Assembly: GCF_000759445.1 (NCBI RefSeq)
Contig: NZ_JRMB01000001.1
Coordinates: forward strand, 2,418,001 to 2,482,000
Origin: Pseudomonas lutea
GTDB taxonomy: Bacteria; Pseudomonadota; Gammaproteobacteria; Pseudomonadales; Pseudomonadaceae
Length of the DNA: 64,000 bases
Reading direction: 5' to 3'
Of the stretch, positions 1 through 7,562 are shown in pieces; within the stretch, counting starts at the first letter, position 1, and each line of letters opens with the position of its first letter. The translations under genes were made by a program, and so were the position numbers. Below the pieces are notes generated by a model. The model did not search any database. It was given only the letters and a program-made list of their open reading frames with translations, and was not told the DNA's origin.

Positions 1-2
1 AC

Positions 3-62
3 CCGCCCAGCGCGGATACGGTGAACGTCCACACCCAAGCCGGAGAAACGTCAAACAGCTGA
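3..62 (+). CDS. Possible C-terminal end of an upstream gene (partial)
   Basis: Frame 3 is open from the window edge to a TGA at 60-62 and would encode a 19-residue tail (PPSADTVNVHTQAGETSNS). A strong plus-strand terminator follows at 138-162, which fits a plus-strand gene ending here. There is too little sequence to name a family. Frame 2 also stays open, to a TAG at 77-79, so the reading frame is a guess. Confidence 0.25.
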   Translation, partial: PPSADTVNVHTQAGETSNS

Positions 63-135
63 TCTGCACGTAGCATTTTGTTTCTGTCGTTCGCTGCGTC
101 GTTGCTCCCGACGTGGTGCCTCCAAGCTCCAAACT

Positions 136-1389
136 TCAGCCGCTCCCCAGCGGCTTTTTTTTGCTCAGGATTTGTTGAATCCGACCTGCTATCTGCGCAG
201 TGTCGGCAACCGGGCGCGCATGAAGCCGACCGCAAGCACCCACCCGCAAAACATCGCCAAGCAATCGCGCGACCTCTGTCATGTCCTGCACATCCATCCC
301 CTGCCGTGTGATGAATTGCGTCCCCAGCCGCAAAGCCTGATGCCCCGCGCGGGAAGGATCGACGCAGGTCCCGATCAGAATTCCCTGTGTCTGTAGGGCG
401 TGCATCACCGCGCGTGGGTCGGCGTCGAGGGACAGCGGGAGCAGCAATTGATGGGTATGCACTTCCCCGCCGTTGGCCCCGATGACAGGCAAGCCGATGT
501 CGAGCAGCGATCGGTGCAAAGCCGCGCTGTTGCTGACGATGCTGGCAGCGTATTCACGGCCACTGGCCTGGGCTTCGGTGAGGGTGACCGCCAGGGACGG
601 CAGCCGGCCGGCGTCATAGTTGGCGAGCATGCGGGTGTCGAGGAGCTTGCGCAGCGCCGGTGCGTCGTCCGGGTCGCGGCCGAGCACCAGCCCTTGGGGG
701 CGTCCGGGCAGGGTTTTGTAGGTGGAGCTGCTGATGAGGTCGACGCCAGCGTCGAAGGGGTTGGGGTACATGCCGCCGGCGATCAGGCCGAGCACGTGGG
801 AGGCGTCGAACAGTGTTTTTGCGCCGACCGTGCGCGCCGCCTCGACCACTGCGACGATGTCGTCAGCCTTGATCATGATGCTGCGTCCCAGCACGACGAG
901 CTTCGGGCGAATGCGCATGATCATTTCCGCCGCGCGCGCTGTGTCCAGCGTGCAGTTGTGGCGGTCGTACGGCAGGTCTTCGACGACCAGGCCTGCCAGT
1001 TGCGGCGTGCCACCTCGGCGCTGACTAAGGTGCCCGCCGTGTTCGGCGGCGGGTGCCAGCACTGTGTCGCCCGGTTGGCAGTAGGCGTGGAAGATGGCGA
1101 GGTTGGCCAGGGTGCAGCTGGCTAGCCGGACTTCGGCCCAGGCGGCGTTGAACAAGGTCATGGCGGACTGGGTTGTGAAGCTTTCGAGTTCGCTGACCAA
1201 GTCGGTGTCGGGCTGCTCCTTGTGGTCAGTCGGGCCCATGGCCGGGTAAGCACTGAGCGCCGGGTTATACGCGGCCATGGCGCGGGCGCTGGGCAGGTTG
1301 GCGCCGGCATACAGCATCAGGCGCTGCGTCTGCAGTTGCGGCAGCCGGTCGGCACAGGCGCAGAGCAAGGCATCGAGATCACGGGGCAT
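136..1389 (-). CDS. Serine hydroxymethyltransferase-like PLP enzyme
   Basis: This 417-aa protein has the fold-type I PLP layout of the SHMT family (GlyA, PF00464), including an AAEHGGHLSQ region and a lysine near residue 225 in a TYKTLPGRPQG context that matches the PLP-binding loop of GlyA. GlyA normally has THKTLRGPRGG, so the His before the Lys is Tyr here and the following residues differ; this is a divergent paralogue rather than housekeeping GlyA. I chose ATG 1389 because AGGAAG lies 9 nt upstream; an in-frame start at 1449 would overlap the GntR gene. It lies just downstream of the GntR regulator on the same strand and is probably co-transcribed with it. Likely activity is aldol cleavage or transfer on a beta-hydroxy amino acid; the substrate is unknown. 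Confidence 0.75.
   Translation of the reverse strand: MPRDLDALLCACADRLPQLQTQRLMLYAGANLPSARAMAAYNPALSAYPAMGPTDHKEQPDTDLVSELESFTTQSAMTLFNAAWAEVRLASCTLANLAIFHAYCQPGDTVLAPAAEHGGHLSQRRGGTPQLAGLVVEDLPYDRHNCTLDTARAAEMIMRIRPKLVVLGRSIMIKADDIVAVVEAARTVGAKTLFDASHVLGLIAGGMYPNPFDAGVDLISSSTYKTLPGRPQGLVLGRDPDDAPALRKLLDTRMLANYDAGRLPSLAVTLTEAQASGREYAASIVSNSAALHRSLLDIGLPVIGANGGEVHTHQLLLPLSLDADPRAVMHALQTQGILIGTCVDPSRAGHQALRLGTQFITRQGMDVQDMTEVARLLGDVLRVGACGRLHARPVADTAQIAGRIQQILSKKKPLGSG
138..162 (+). terminator. Rho-independent terminator
   Basis: A 7-bp perfect stem (AGCCGCT, loop CCCC, AGCGGCT) is followed by a run of T on the plus strand. It overlaps the last codons of the convergent SHMT-like gene, so that gene's 3' end is shared with the terminator of whatever plus-strand gene lies left of the window. 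Confidence 0.75.
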
Positions 1390-1414
1390 GGTCGGCAGCT
1401 TCCTGAGTGAGGGG

Positions 1415-2140
1415 TTAGCGGCGAATTGAGTTGGGGTGCTCCGACTCATCCCTGACGAGCAGCATCAGGGCGTCGCGTTTTTCCAGCAGATGGTGGCGCA
1501 GGATGCTGCCCAGGCGCTTGCCGTCCCGGGCTTGCAGGGCGTCGATCATTTCTTCGTGGTCGTGCAGCGCGCGGTCCCATTTAGGGGCTTGGTGATTGGA
1601 GAGAAAGCGTAATGCGTGGATACGCCGGTTCAGCGACAGGTAGACCTGACGCAGCGCCGAGTTGCGCGCGGCGAGGTTGATGAGATCGTGGATGGCGCGG
1701 TTGCGCTGGTAGTAGCCCGGCAGGTCGTTCTGGTTTTTGCTGACGACCATGGCGTAGTGCAGCGCCTTGATCTCTTCGATTTCCTGGTCGGTGATGCGCT
1801 CGCACGCCAGCTCGCCGGCGAACGCTTCGATGCCGCTCATCAGTTCGAAGGTCTCGCGAATCTCCAGTTCCGACATCCGCGCAACGCTGGCGCCTCGATT
1901 GGGGTTGATTTCAATCAAGCCCTCCACCGCCAGCACCTTCAACGCTTCGCGCAACGGCGTACGCGAAATGCCGAGGGTTTCGCACAGCTCGCGCTCGTTG
2001 AGCTTGGTGCCCGGCGCGAGCACGCCTTCGGTGATGAAGCCGCGCAGGTGCTCGATCACGGTGTCGTGCAAGCGCTGGCGTTCAACTTTGGGGATCAGCG
2101 GGGCGCCAGGCAGCTGGCCGGTGTCTTCAGTATTTTGCAT
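1415..2140 (-). CDS. GntR-family transcriptional regulator (FadR/FCD subfamily)
   Basis: This 241-aa protein has an N-terminal winged helix-turn-helix (about residues 24-90, with LNERELCETLGISRTPLREA, the GntR recognition region) and a C-terminal all-helical FCD ligand-binding domain (about 100-225, with conserved His/Arg positions such as RNRAIHDLI). It is divergent from the aminotransferase/transporter/hydratase genes and lies upstream of the SHMT-like gene, so it probably controls both directions. Two matching palindromes, one over its own start codon and one over the divergent promoter, are probable operators. The ligand is unknown; a pathway 2-oxo acid or hydroxy acid is plausible. Confidence 0.9.
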   Translation of the reverse strand: MQNTEDTGQLPGAPLIPKVERQRLHDTVIEHLRGFITEGVLAPGTKLNERELCETLGISRTPLREALKVLAVEGLIEINPNRGASVARMSELEIRETFELMSGIEAFAGELACERITDQEIEEIKALHYAMVVSKNQNDLPGYYQRNRAIHDLINLAARNSALRQVYLSLNRRIHALRFLSNHQAPKWDRALHDHEEMIDALQARDGKRLGSILRHHLLEKRDALMLLVRDESEHPNSIRR

Positions 2141-2148
2141 TCAAAAAT
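2132..2148. promoter_or_regulatory. Candidate GntR operator over the regulator's start codon
   Basis: TTTTGCATTCAAAA differs at one base from the perfect palindrome TTTTGAATTCAAAA found 125 bp away at 2258-2271. It contains the CAT (start codon, minus strand) of the GntR gene, which would allow autorepression. That the regulator binds here is inferred from the paired sites and the divergent gene order. Confidence 0.55.
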
Positions 2149-2227
2149 CCTTGAGGACGGCGTGAGAGCCACGCGCCTTATTCGAAAACGCACCAGTTCG
2201 CAGGAAATATTAGCGTAATTGGCTCGT

Positions 2228-2255
2228 TTGACACACCACTGCCCTGTGCTACGGT
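2228..2255 (+). promoter_or_regulatory. Probable sigma-70 promoter of the aminotransferase operon
   Basis: A perfect -35 box TTGACA (2228-2233) is followed after 16 nt by TACGGT (2250-2255) as a -10. The 16-bp palindrome at 2257-2272 immediately follows and would cover the transcription start, as expected for a repressed promoter. Confidence 0.55.
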
Positions 2256-2256
2256 A

Positions 2257-2272
2257 ATTTTGAATTCAAAAT
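2257..2272. promoter_or_regulatory. Candidate GntR operator, perfect 16-bp palindrome
   Basis: ATTTTGAATTCAAAAT is a perfect inverted repeat just downstream of a good -35/-10 pair and 22 bp before the ATG of the serine-glyoxylate aminotransferase gene. A near-identical copy overlaps the divergent GntR gene start. FCD-type GntR proteins are known to bind short AT-rich palindromes. Confidence 0.6.
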
Positions 2273-2294
2273 ACAAAATAATAAGGAGTCACCG

Positions 2295-3506
2295 ATGCTC
2301 AAGCTCGACTTCCACCCTGCCGGCCGCCACTTTTTGCAGATCCCGGGGCCGAGCCCGGTGCCCGACCGCATCCTGCGTGCCATGAGTTACCCCACCATCG
2401 ATCACCGCGGCCCCGAGTTCGGCGCGCTGGGGCTGAAGGTGCTGGAAGGCATCAAGCAAATTTTCAAAACCGTGCATCCCGTGGTGATTTACCCGGCATC
2501 GGGGACCGGGGCCTGGGAAGCGGCGCTGTGCAATACGTTGAGCTCGGGTGACGAAGTGCTGATGTTCGAGACAGGCCACTTCGCCACCTTGTGGCAGAAG
2601 ATGGCCCTCAGCCTTGGCCTCAAACCGCAGTTCATTGGCCGGCCGGGCATTGAAGGCTGGCGCGGTGGTGTGGACGCGCAAATGATCGAAGACCACCTGC
2701 GTGCCGACAGCGCCCATCGCATCAAGGCGGTGTGCGTCGTCCACAACGAAACCAGTACCGGCGTGACGTCGGACATCGCGTCGGTGCGCAAGGCGATTGA
2801 TGCAGCGGGCCACCCTGCCCTGTTGCTGGTGGACACCATCTCGGGCCTGGCCTCCGCTGATTATCGGCACGACGAGTGGGGCGTAGACGTGACGGTCTCC
2901 GGCTCGCAGAAGGGCCTGATGTTGCCGCCCGGCATCAGCTTCAACGCCTTGTCGCCCAAAGCCATCGAGGCGAGCAAGCGCGGCGGTTTGCCGCGAAGCT
3001 TCTGGGCGTGGGACGAAATCATCGAAATGAACAAGACCGGTTACTGGCCCTACACGCCCAACACCAATTTGCTGTACGGCTTGTCCGAGGCGCTGGACAT
3101 GATCCTCGGCGAAGGCCTCGAAAACGTGTTCATCCGCCACAACCGCCTGGCCAAGGCCTGTCGCACCGCCGTCAATGCCTGGGGCCTGGAAATTCAGTGC
3201 GCTGACCCAAGCGTGTACAGCCCGGTGCTGACCGGCGTGATGACGCCCGACGGCATCGACGCTGACCTTGTCCGCAAGACCATTTACGAGCGCTTTGACA
3301 TGTCCCTGGGTACCGGCCTAGGGAAGATGAAGGGCCGCATGTTCCGCATTGGCCACCTGGGCGACTGCAACGACCTGATGCTGATGGCGACGCTGACCGG
3401 CTGCGAAATGGGCCTGCAGATGGCCGGTGTGAAATTGCAGTCCAGCGGCGTGCTGGCGGCCATGGATTACCTGGGAGGGCAATCCGTGCCGCTGCGGCGC
3501 GAGTGA
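2295..3506 (+). CDS. Serine-glyoxylate aminotransferase (class V PLP)
   Basis: This 403-aa class V aminotransferase begins with the family N-terminus (HFLQIPGPSPVPDRIL). It has the DTISGLAS metal/PLP-phosphate region and the PLP-binding Lys near residue 206 in GSQKGLMLPPG, the signature of serine-glyoxylate/alanine-glyoxylate aminotransferases. It should transfer the amino group from serine (or alanine) to glyoxylate, giving hydroxypyruvate and glycine, in the cytoplasm. AAGGAG lies 7 nt before the ATG. It is the first gene of a plus-strand group with the ACS transporter and a hydratase, and is divergent from GntR/SHMT-like. With the SHMT-like enzyme it suggests C2/C3 hydroxy or amino acid turnover; the inducing substrate is not evident. 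Confidence 0.85.
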   Translation: MLKLDFHPAGRHFLQIPGPSPVPDRILRAMSYPTIDHRGPEFGALGLKVLEGIKQIFKTVHPVVIYPASGTGAWEAALCNTLSSGDEVLMFETGHFATLWQKMALSLGLKPQFIGRPGIEGWRGGVDAQMIEDHLRADSAHRIKAVCVVHNETSTGVTSDIASVRKAIDAAGHPALLLVDTISGLASADYRHDEWGVDVTVSGSQKGLMLPPGISFNALSPKAIEASKRGGLPRSFWAWDEIIEMNKTGYWPYTPNTNLLYGLSEALDMILGEGLENVFIRHNRLAKACRTAVNAWGLEIQCADPSVYSPVLTGVMTPDGIDADLVRKTIYERFDMSLGTGLGKMKGRMFRIGHLGDCNDLMLMATLTGCEMGLQMAGVKLQSSGVLAAMDYLGGQSVPLRRE

Positions 3507-3516
3507 TGCAACACCT

Positions 3517-3537
3517 GGCTGCGGCACGCCCGCAGCC
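3517..3537. terminator. Stem-loop after the aminotransferase gene
   Basis: GGCTGCGG / CCGCAGCC form a perfect 8-bp stem with a 5-nt loop 11 nt after the stop codon. No T-run follows directly, so it may be a weak terminator or an mRNA-stabilising hairpin between the aminotransferase and the transporter. Confidence 0.4.
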
Positions 3538-3582
3538 TGATGATTTCCGCTGTTTTTCAATCTTCCTGCGTTACACCAAAGC

Positions 3583-3630
3583 TGTCCCGACTATCAGAAC
3601 TGTCCCGAACTGTCCCGAACTATCCCGAAT
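3583..3630. repeat. 10-bp phased repeats TGTCCCGAAC upstream of the transporter
   Basis: TGTCCCGA occurs at 3583, 3601 and 3611, and TATCCCGAAT at 3621, followed by the transporter gene at 3674. The last three copies are exactly 10 bp apart, so they face the same side of the helix. No known regulator is recognised; it may be an activator array or a slipped-strand duplication. Confidence 0.5.
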
Positions 3631-3673
3631 CATCGCGTTGTCAGCGAAAACAATAAGAAACTGGAGATAGCAC

Positions 3674-4972
3674 ATGAAGTTTTTACGTCTGCGCCCCACG
3701 GCGGTGGTGCTGTTCATGCTGTGCGCCATGTATTTCATTACGTACCTGGACCGCGTGAATGTCAGCACCGCCGCGGTCGGTTTCGGTAAAGAGTTCAATC
3801 TGACCAAGACCGAGATCGGCATCGTCTTTTCGGCCTTCGCGTACCCCTATCTGATCTTTCAGATCATTGGCGGCTGGGTCAGCGACCGGTTCGGCGCCAA
3901 GCGAACACTGGTGGTGTGCGGGCTGATCTGGGCCGGCGCCACGGTGCTGACCGGCCTGGCGGGTGGCTTCGCCTCGTTGATCGTTGCGCGAATCCTCCTC
4001 GGACTGGGCGAAGGCGCTACGTTTCCGGCCGCAACGGCGGCGATGTCGCGCTGGATCCCCAAGGAGAAACGCGGCTTTGCCCAAGGCATCACTCATGCGT
4101 TCGCGCGCCTCGGCAACGCGCTGGCCCCGGCCGCGATGATCGCCATCATGGCCACCTATGGCTGGCGGGAATCGTTTTACGTCTGCGCCGGCATCAGCTT
4201 CGTGTGGGTCCTGCTATGGATGATGGTGTTCACCGAGCATCCGAAGGACCACCCGCGTATCTCGAAACAGGAGCTGGACACCCTGCCGCCGCCAAAAGTG
4301 AAATCCAGCGTCGTGCTGCCGTGGGGTCGCCTGTTCAAGCGCATGGCGCCGGTCACCATCGTTTACTTCTGTTATGGCTGGACGCTGTGGCTGCTGCTGA
4401 GTTGGGTGCCGATGTACTTCATGAACATGGGCCTGGACTTGAAAGGCACCGCGATTTTCGCGTCCACGGTGTTCTTCGGTGGGGTGGTCGGCGACACCCT
4501 GGGCGGGATCGTCAGCGACCGCATTTATACGCGCACCAAGGACCTGAGCAAGGCGCGAAGCCTGATGGTCGCCGTGTGTCTGGGGCTGACGCTGATTTCG
4601 CTGGTGCCGTTGATGTTCACCAAGGACATGCACATTTCCCTGGCCTGTCTGGCGATCGGGTTTTTCTTCTCGGAAATGACCATCGGCCCGATGTGGGCGA
4701 TCCCCATGGACATCGCGCCGGACCACTGCGGCACCGCGAGCGGCATGATGAACACCGGCTCGGCCATGGCGGCCATCGTCAGCCCAGTGGCCGCCGGTCT
4801 GTTGATCGACAAATTCGGCAACTGGCAGCTGCCGTTTCTGGTCAGCATTGTGCTGCTGGCGATTGGCGTGGTGCTTTCGTTCCGCATGAAGCCGCAGAAC
4901 AAGTTTGAGTATGTAAAGCCAGCATCGCCTCAGGCGGCTAATGCGACGCCGGCGCCGATCGTCAGTAAATAG
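3674..4972 (+). CDS. MFS transporter, anion:cation symporter (ACS) family
   Basis: This 432-aa inner-membrane protein has about 12 hydrophobic segments. The N-terminal TYLDRVNVSTAA motif and the WVSDRFGAKR loop between TM2 and TM3 are typical of ACS-family symporters for organic anions (glucarate, galactonate, tartrate, 4-hydroxyphenylacetate types). A good SD (CTGGAG) precedes the ATG. Its position after the aminotransferase and before the hydratase suggests it imports the pathway substrate, probably a carboxylate. The exact substrate cannot be read from sequence. Confidence 0.88.
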   Translation: MKFLRLRPTAVVLFMLCAMYFITYLDRVNVSTAAVGFGKEFNLTKTEIGIVFSAFAYPYLIFQIIGGWVSDRFGAKRTLVVCGLIWAGATVLTGLAGGFASLIVARILLGLGEGATFPAATAAMSRWIPKEKRGFAQGITHAFARLGNALAPAAMIAIMATYGWRESFYVCAGISFVWVLLWMMVFTEHPKDHPRISKQELDTLPPPKVKSSVVLPWGRLFKRMAPVTIVYFCYGWTLWLLLSWVPMYFMNMGLDLKGTAIFASTVFFGGVVGDTLGGIVSDRIYTRTKDLSKARSLMVAVCLGLTLISLVPLMFTKDMHISLACLAIGFFFSEMTIGPMWAIPMDIAPDHCGTASGMMNTGSAMAAIVSPVAAGLLIDKFGNWQLPFLVSIVLLAIGVVLSFRMKPQNKFEYVKPASPQAANATPAPIVSK

Positions 4973-5043
4973 ATCAGGCGTCGGCGGACGCGCTAAAGCC
5001 TTCATCCGGCAGCTTGCAACAAGCACTTGAACGGAGAATATTT

Positions 5044-5808
5044 TTGGACACTGAGACCCAACCTTCGCGCCTGGCGCAGCTGATCGTCGATGCGCAAAAC
5101 GCCCACAGCCTTCTGGACGCGCCTGACTTCGATCTGAACCCGAAGGACCGCGACGCGGCTTATCTGACCCAGCAGAAAATCCTGCGCCTGCGTGGGGTGG
5201 AGGCAGGCGGCTGGAAGATCGGCTCGAAATCCCTGACCGGGCCGATTCAGGGATCGCCCCTGCCGCGCGATTGCCTGTTCCCGTCCACTGGCACGCTGGA
5301 CCGCAGCCTGTACGCGCCGGTCGGTCTGGAGCTGGAAATCGCCTTTCGCTTTAACCGCACCTTCAGCCCTCGGGAAGAGGCGTACAGCGACGAAGAGGTG
5401 ATGGCCGGCATAGGCGAGATGGCTGCGGCCGTGGAGGTGGTGTCCAGCCGATTTGCGGCGTGGCCAAAGATCGAGCCGCTGACGCAATTGGCCGACCTGC
5501 TGAACCACGGCGCGTTGGTGGTAGGTGATTTCGTGCCGTATGACGCGTCTTTTCCGTTCGCCGAACCGACGCTGTCGTTCACGGTGAACGGTGAGAGCGT
5601 CGTCCCCGGCAAGGCGGCCAATCCGGCAGGCGATCCGCGCCGTTTGTTGCCGTGGCTGGTCAATCATCACACGCTCCAGGGGCTGATCTTGCCCGAAGAC
5701 TTTGTGATCACCACGGGTTCCTACACCGGCATATTTTTCGCCCAAGGGATGGCTGAAGTACAGGGCGAGATCACCGGCCTGCCGTCCGTCGTGCTGACAC
5801 TGGCCTGA
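5044..5808 (+). CDS. 2-keto-4-pentenoate hydratase / FAH-superfamily enzyme
   Basis: This protein of about 254 aa resembles MhpD and the 2-oxo-acid hydratase/decarboxylase branch of the fumarylacetoacetate hydrolase superfamily: GGWKIGSKS near residue 58, the metal-ligand region ELEIAFRF, and a C-terminal GSYTGIFF segment in place of the usual GS.TG. I chose TTG 5044 (protein begins MDTETQPS) because GGAG sits 7 nt upstream; the in-frame TTG at 5014 lacks an SD. It is the third gene of the putative catabolic operon and could hydrate or decarboxylate a 2-oxo acid intermediate. Function beyond the superfamily is inferred. Confidence 0.75.
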   Translation: MDTETQPSRLAQLIVDAQNAHSLLDAPDFDLNPKDRDAAYLTQQKILRLRGVEAGGWKIGSKSLTGPIQGSPLPRDCLFPSTGTLDRSLYAPVGLELEIAFRFNRTFSPREEAYSDEEVMAGIGEMAAAVEVVSSRFAAWPKIEPLTQLADLLNHGALVVGDFVPYDASFPFAEPTLSFTVNGESVVPGKAANPAGDPRRLLPWLVNHHTLQGLILPEDFVITTGSYTGIFFAQGMAEVQGEITGLPSVVLTLA

Positions 5809-5907
5809 GGCTGGGTCACGGATAATCGCGCCTGGCGATCCGGCCAGCTGAACGCTGGCAGCAGTGGGACTGCGCATGACAACCTAGCCGGTTAAACGCT
5901 GGCAGTC

Positions 5908-6741
5908 GTGGGACCGGCTTTAGCCGGGAAGGCGTCGGATGTCACACCTCAAAGTGTAGGAGCGCGCTTGCCCGCGAAGGCTTGGGCACGGACTGCACAT
6001 ATGCGTCGGATGTACCGGCCTATTCGCGGGCAAGCGCGCTCCTACACCGATCGGCGGCGAACACTGCGATCTCGTTGCAGGCACTGGCCTCTTCCCGGCT
6101 GAAGCCGGTCCCACAATTGAGCCTGTGTATGACAACCCCGCCGGAGAAACGCTGACAGTCGTGGGACCGGCGTCAGCCAAGAGGCGTCGGATGTCACACG
6201 GGAGCAATGACCTGCCGCAGTTCTGGGTGTAGGAGCGCGCTTGCCCGCGAAGGCTTGGGCACGGAGTGCACACATGCGTCGGATGTACCGGCCTGTTCGC
6301 GGGCAAGCGCGCTCCTACACCGATTGGCAACGAGCACTGATACCTCGTTGCACGCACTGGCCTCTTCCCGGCTGAAGCCGGTCCCACAATTGAGCCTGTG
6401 TATGACAACCCCGCCGGAGAAACGCTGACAGTCGTGGGACCGGCGTCAGCCAAGAGGCGTCGGATGTCACACGGGAGCAATGACCTGCCGCAGTTCTGGG
6501 TGTAGGAGCGCGCTTGCCCGCGAAGGCTTGGGCACGGAGTGCACACATGCGTCGGATGTACCGGCCTGTTCGCGGGCAAGCGCGCTCCTACACCGATCGG
6601 CGGGGGACACCGATATCTCGTGGCAGGCACTGGCCTCTTCCCGGCTGAAGCCGGTCCTACAGGCTTGGCGGCTGAAGCCGGTCCCACAGGTTTGGCGGCT
6701 GAAGCCGGTCCTACAGGTTTGGCGGCTGAAGCCGGTCCCAG
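5908..6741. repeat. REP-rich 273-bp tandem repeat region
   Basis: The 1.08 kb between the hydratase and the next gene holds no convincing gene. It contains GGACCGGC...GCCGGGAA-type REPs and paired GTAGGAGCGCGCTTGCCCGCGAA palindromes. A 273-bp unit is repeated: GCCTGTGTATGACAACCCCG occurs at 6121 and again at 6394. The end (6630-6741) holds four shorter GGCTGAAGCCGGTCC repeats about 23-26 bp apart. Open frames here are by-products of the palindromes. Confidence 0.9.
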
Positions 6742-6892
6742 GGGTTAGGCGGCTGGGGTCACGTCGGTGAAATGCGCTTGCCCCGTGGAGGCAAGCAGCC
6801 CTGCGGGAATATTCCGCATTCTTGTGCCACTGGGAAACACCCTCAGGCAAAATGCCGGACCTATGTAGGAATCATCCCCGGGAGTGGTCGGA

Positions 6893-7477
6893 ATGCGCTT
6901 GTTCAGTTTGAAAACCCTGCTGGTCTGTACGGCCTTGGCTGCTTGTCTGGGGATGGTCGGCGCTGAGGGCGCTACCAAGGCTAAACCCGCGCCGAAACCG
7001 TCGGGGCAGAAGGTCTCGATGCTCGGCGGCAAATTCCTGTTCACCCTGCCGAAGGACTACGTCAAAGGTCCGATGGAGGAGATCGATGCCAAGGCCAGGG
7101 CCGCGGGTGTGACCGGTTCGATGTACATGAACAAGCCGGCCAAACGCGTGGTGATCATCACTGAAGCGCCGCTGCCGAATGATCAGAAGGTCGGCGCAAA
7201 CGACAAACAGACCCTCGACGGCATCATCGCGGACACGCTGCAACAGCAGCAGACGAGCTACAGGGATTTCAAGAAACTGGGCGAGAAGAAGATCGTACGA
7301 AAAGGCTTCGGCATGCGTCAGCTGGACATTGCCGGCAGCGTCGAAGGCGGCCGGGTGCTGAGCACCACGATCACCGCCGCCTACGGCAAACGCACGGCGA
7401 TGGTGAACGTGATTTCCCTGGCCAAAGACGCCAAGGCCCATGCCGACGTGGTGAAAGGCGTGACGGGAGGGAAGTAA
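6893..7477 (+). CDS. Secreted hypothetical protein
   Basis: This protein of about 194 aa begins with a Sec signal peptide (MRLFSLKTLLVCTALAACLG, cleavage near the GAEGA stretch), followed by a Lys/Pro-rich linker and a soluble domain containing LGGKFLFTLPKDYV. ATG 6893 is preferred over GTG 6884 because GGAG lies 8 nt upstream. The family is not recognised; similar small periplasmic proteins are common in Pseudomonas. It is monocistronic between a REP island and a convergent gene. Confidence 0.7.
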   Translation: MRLFSLKTLLVCTALAACLGMVGAEGATKAKPAPKPSGQKVSMLGGKFLFTLPKDYVKGPMEEIDAKARAAGVTGSMYMNKPAKRVVIITEAPLPNDQKVGANDKQTLDGIIADTLQQQQTSYRDFKKLGEKKIVRKGFGMRQLDIAGSVEGGRVLSTTITAAYGKRTAMVNVISLAKDAKAHADVVKGVTGGK

Positions 7478-7562
7478 AGTTGCTGCAGTCCCGACAGCGA
7501 TTGCAGCCGGAAAAGCACCACTTACCGTCATCGGATCCCTCAGCCCCTGGCAGCAGCCTGAA

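Noticed and set aside
1390-1449. Longer N-terminus for the SHMT-like gene
   Set aside because: It overlaps the GntR gene and lacks an SD, while ATG 1389 has AGGAAG correctly spaced.
5920-6850. Several open frames repeating [18 protein letters not shown], and GQARSYT segments
   Set aside because: They are translations of REP palindromes; the same peptides recur in every REP island of the window on both strands.
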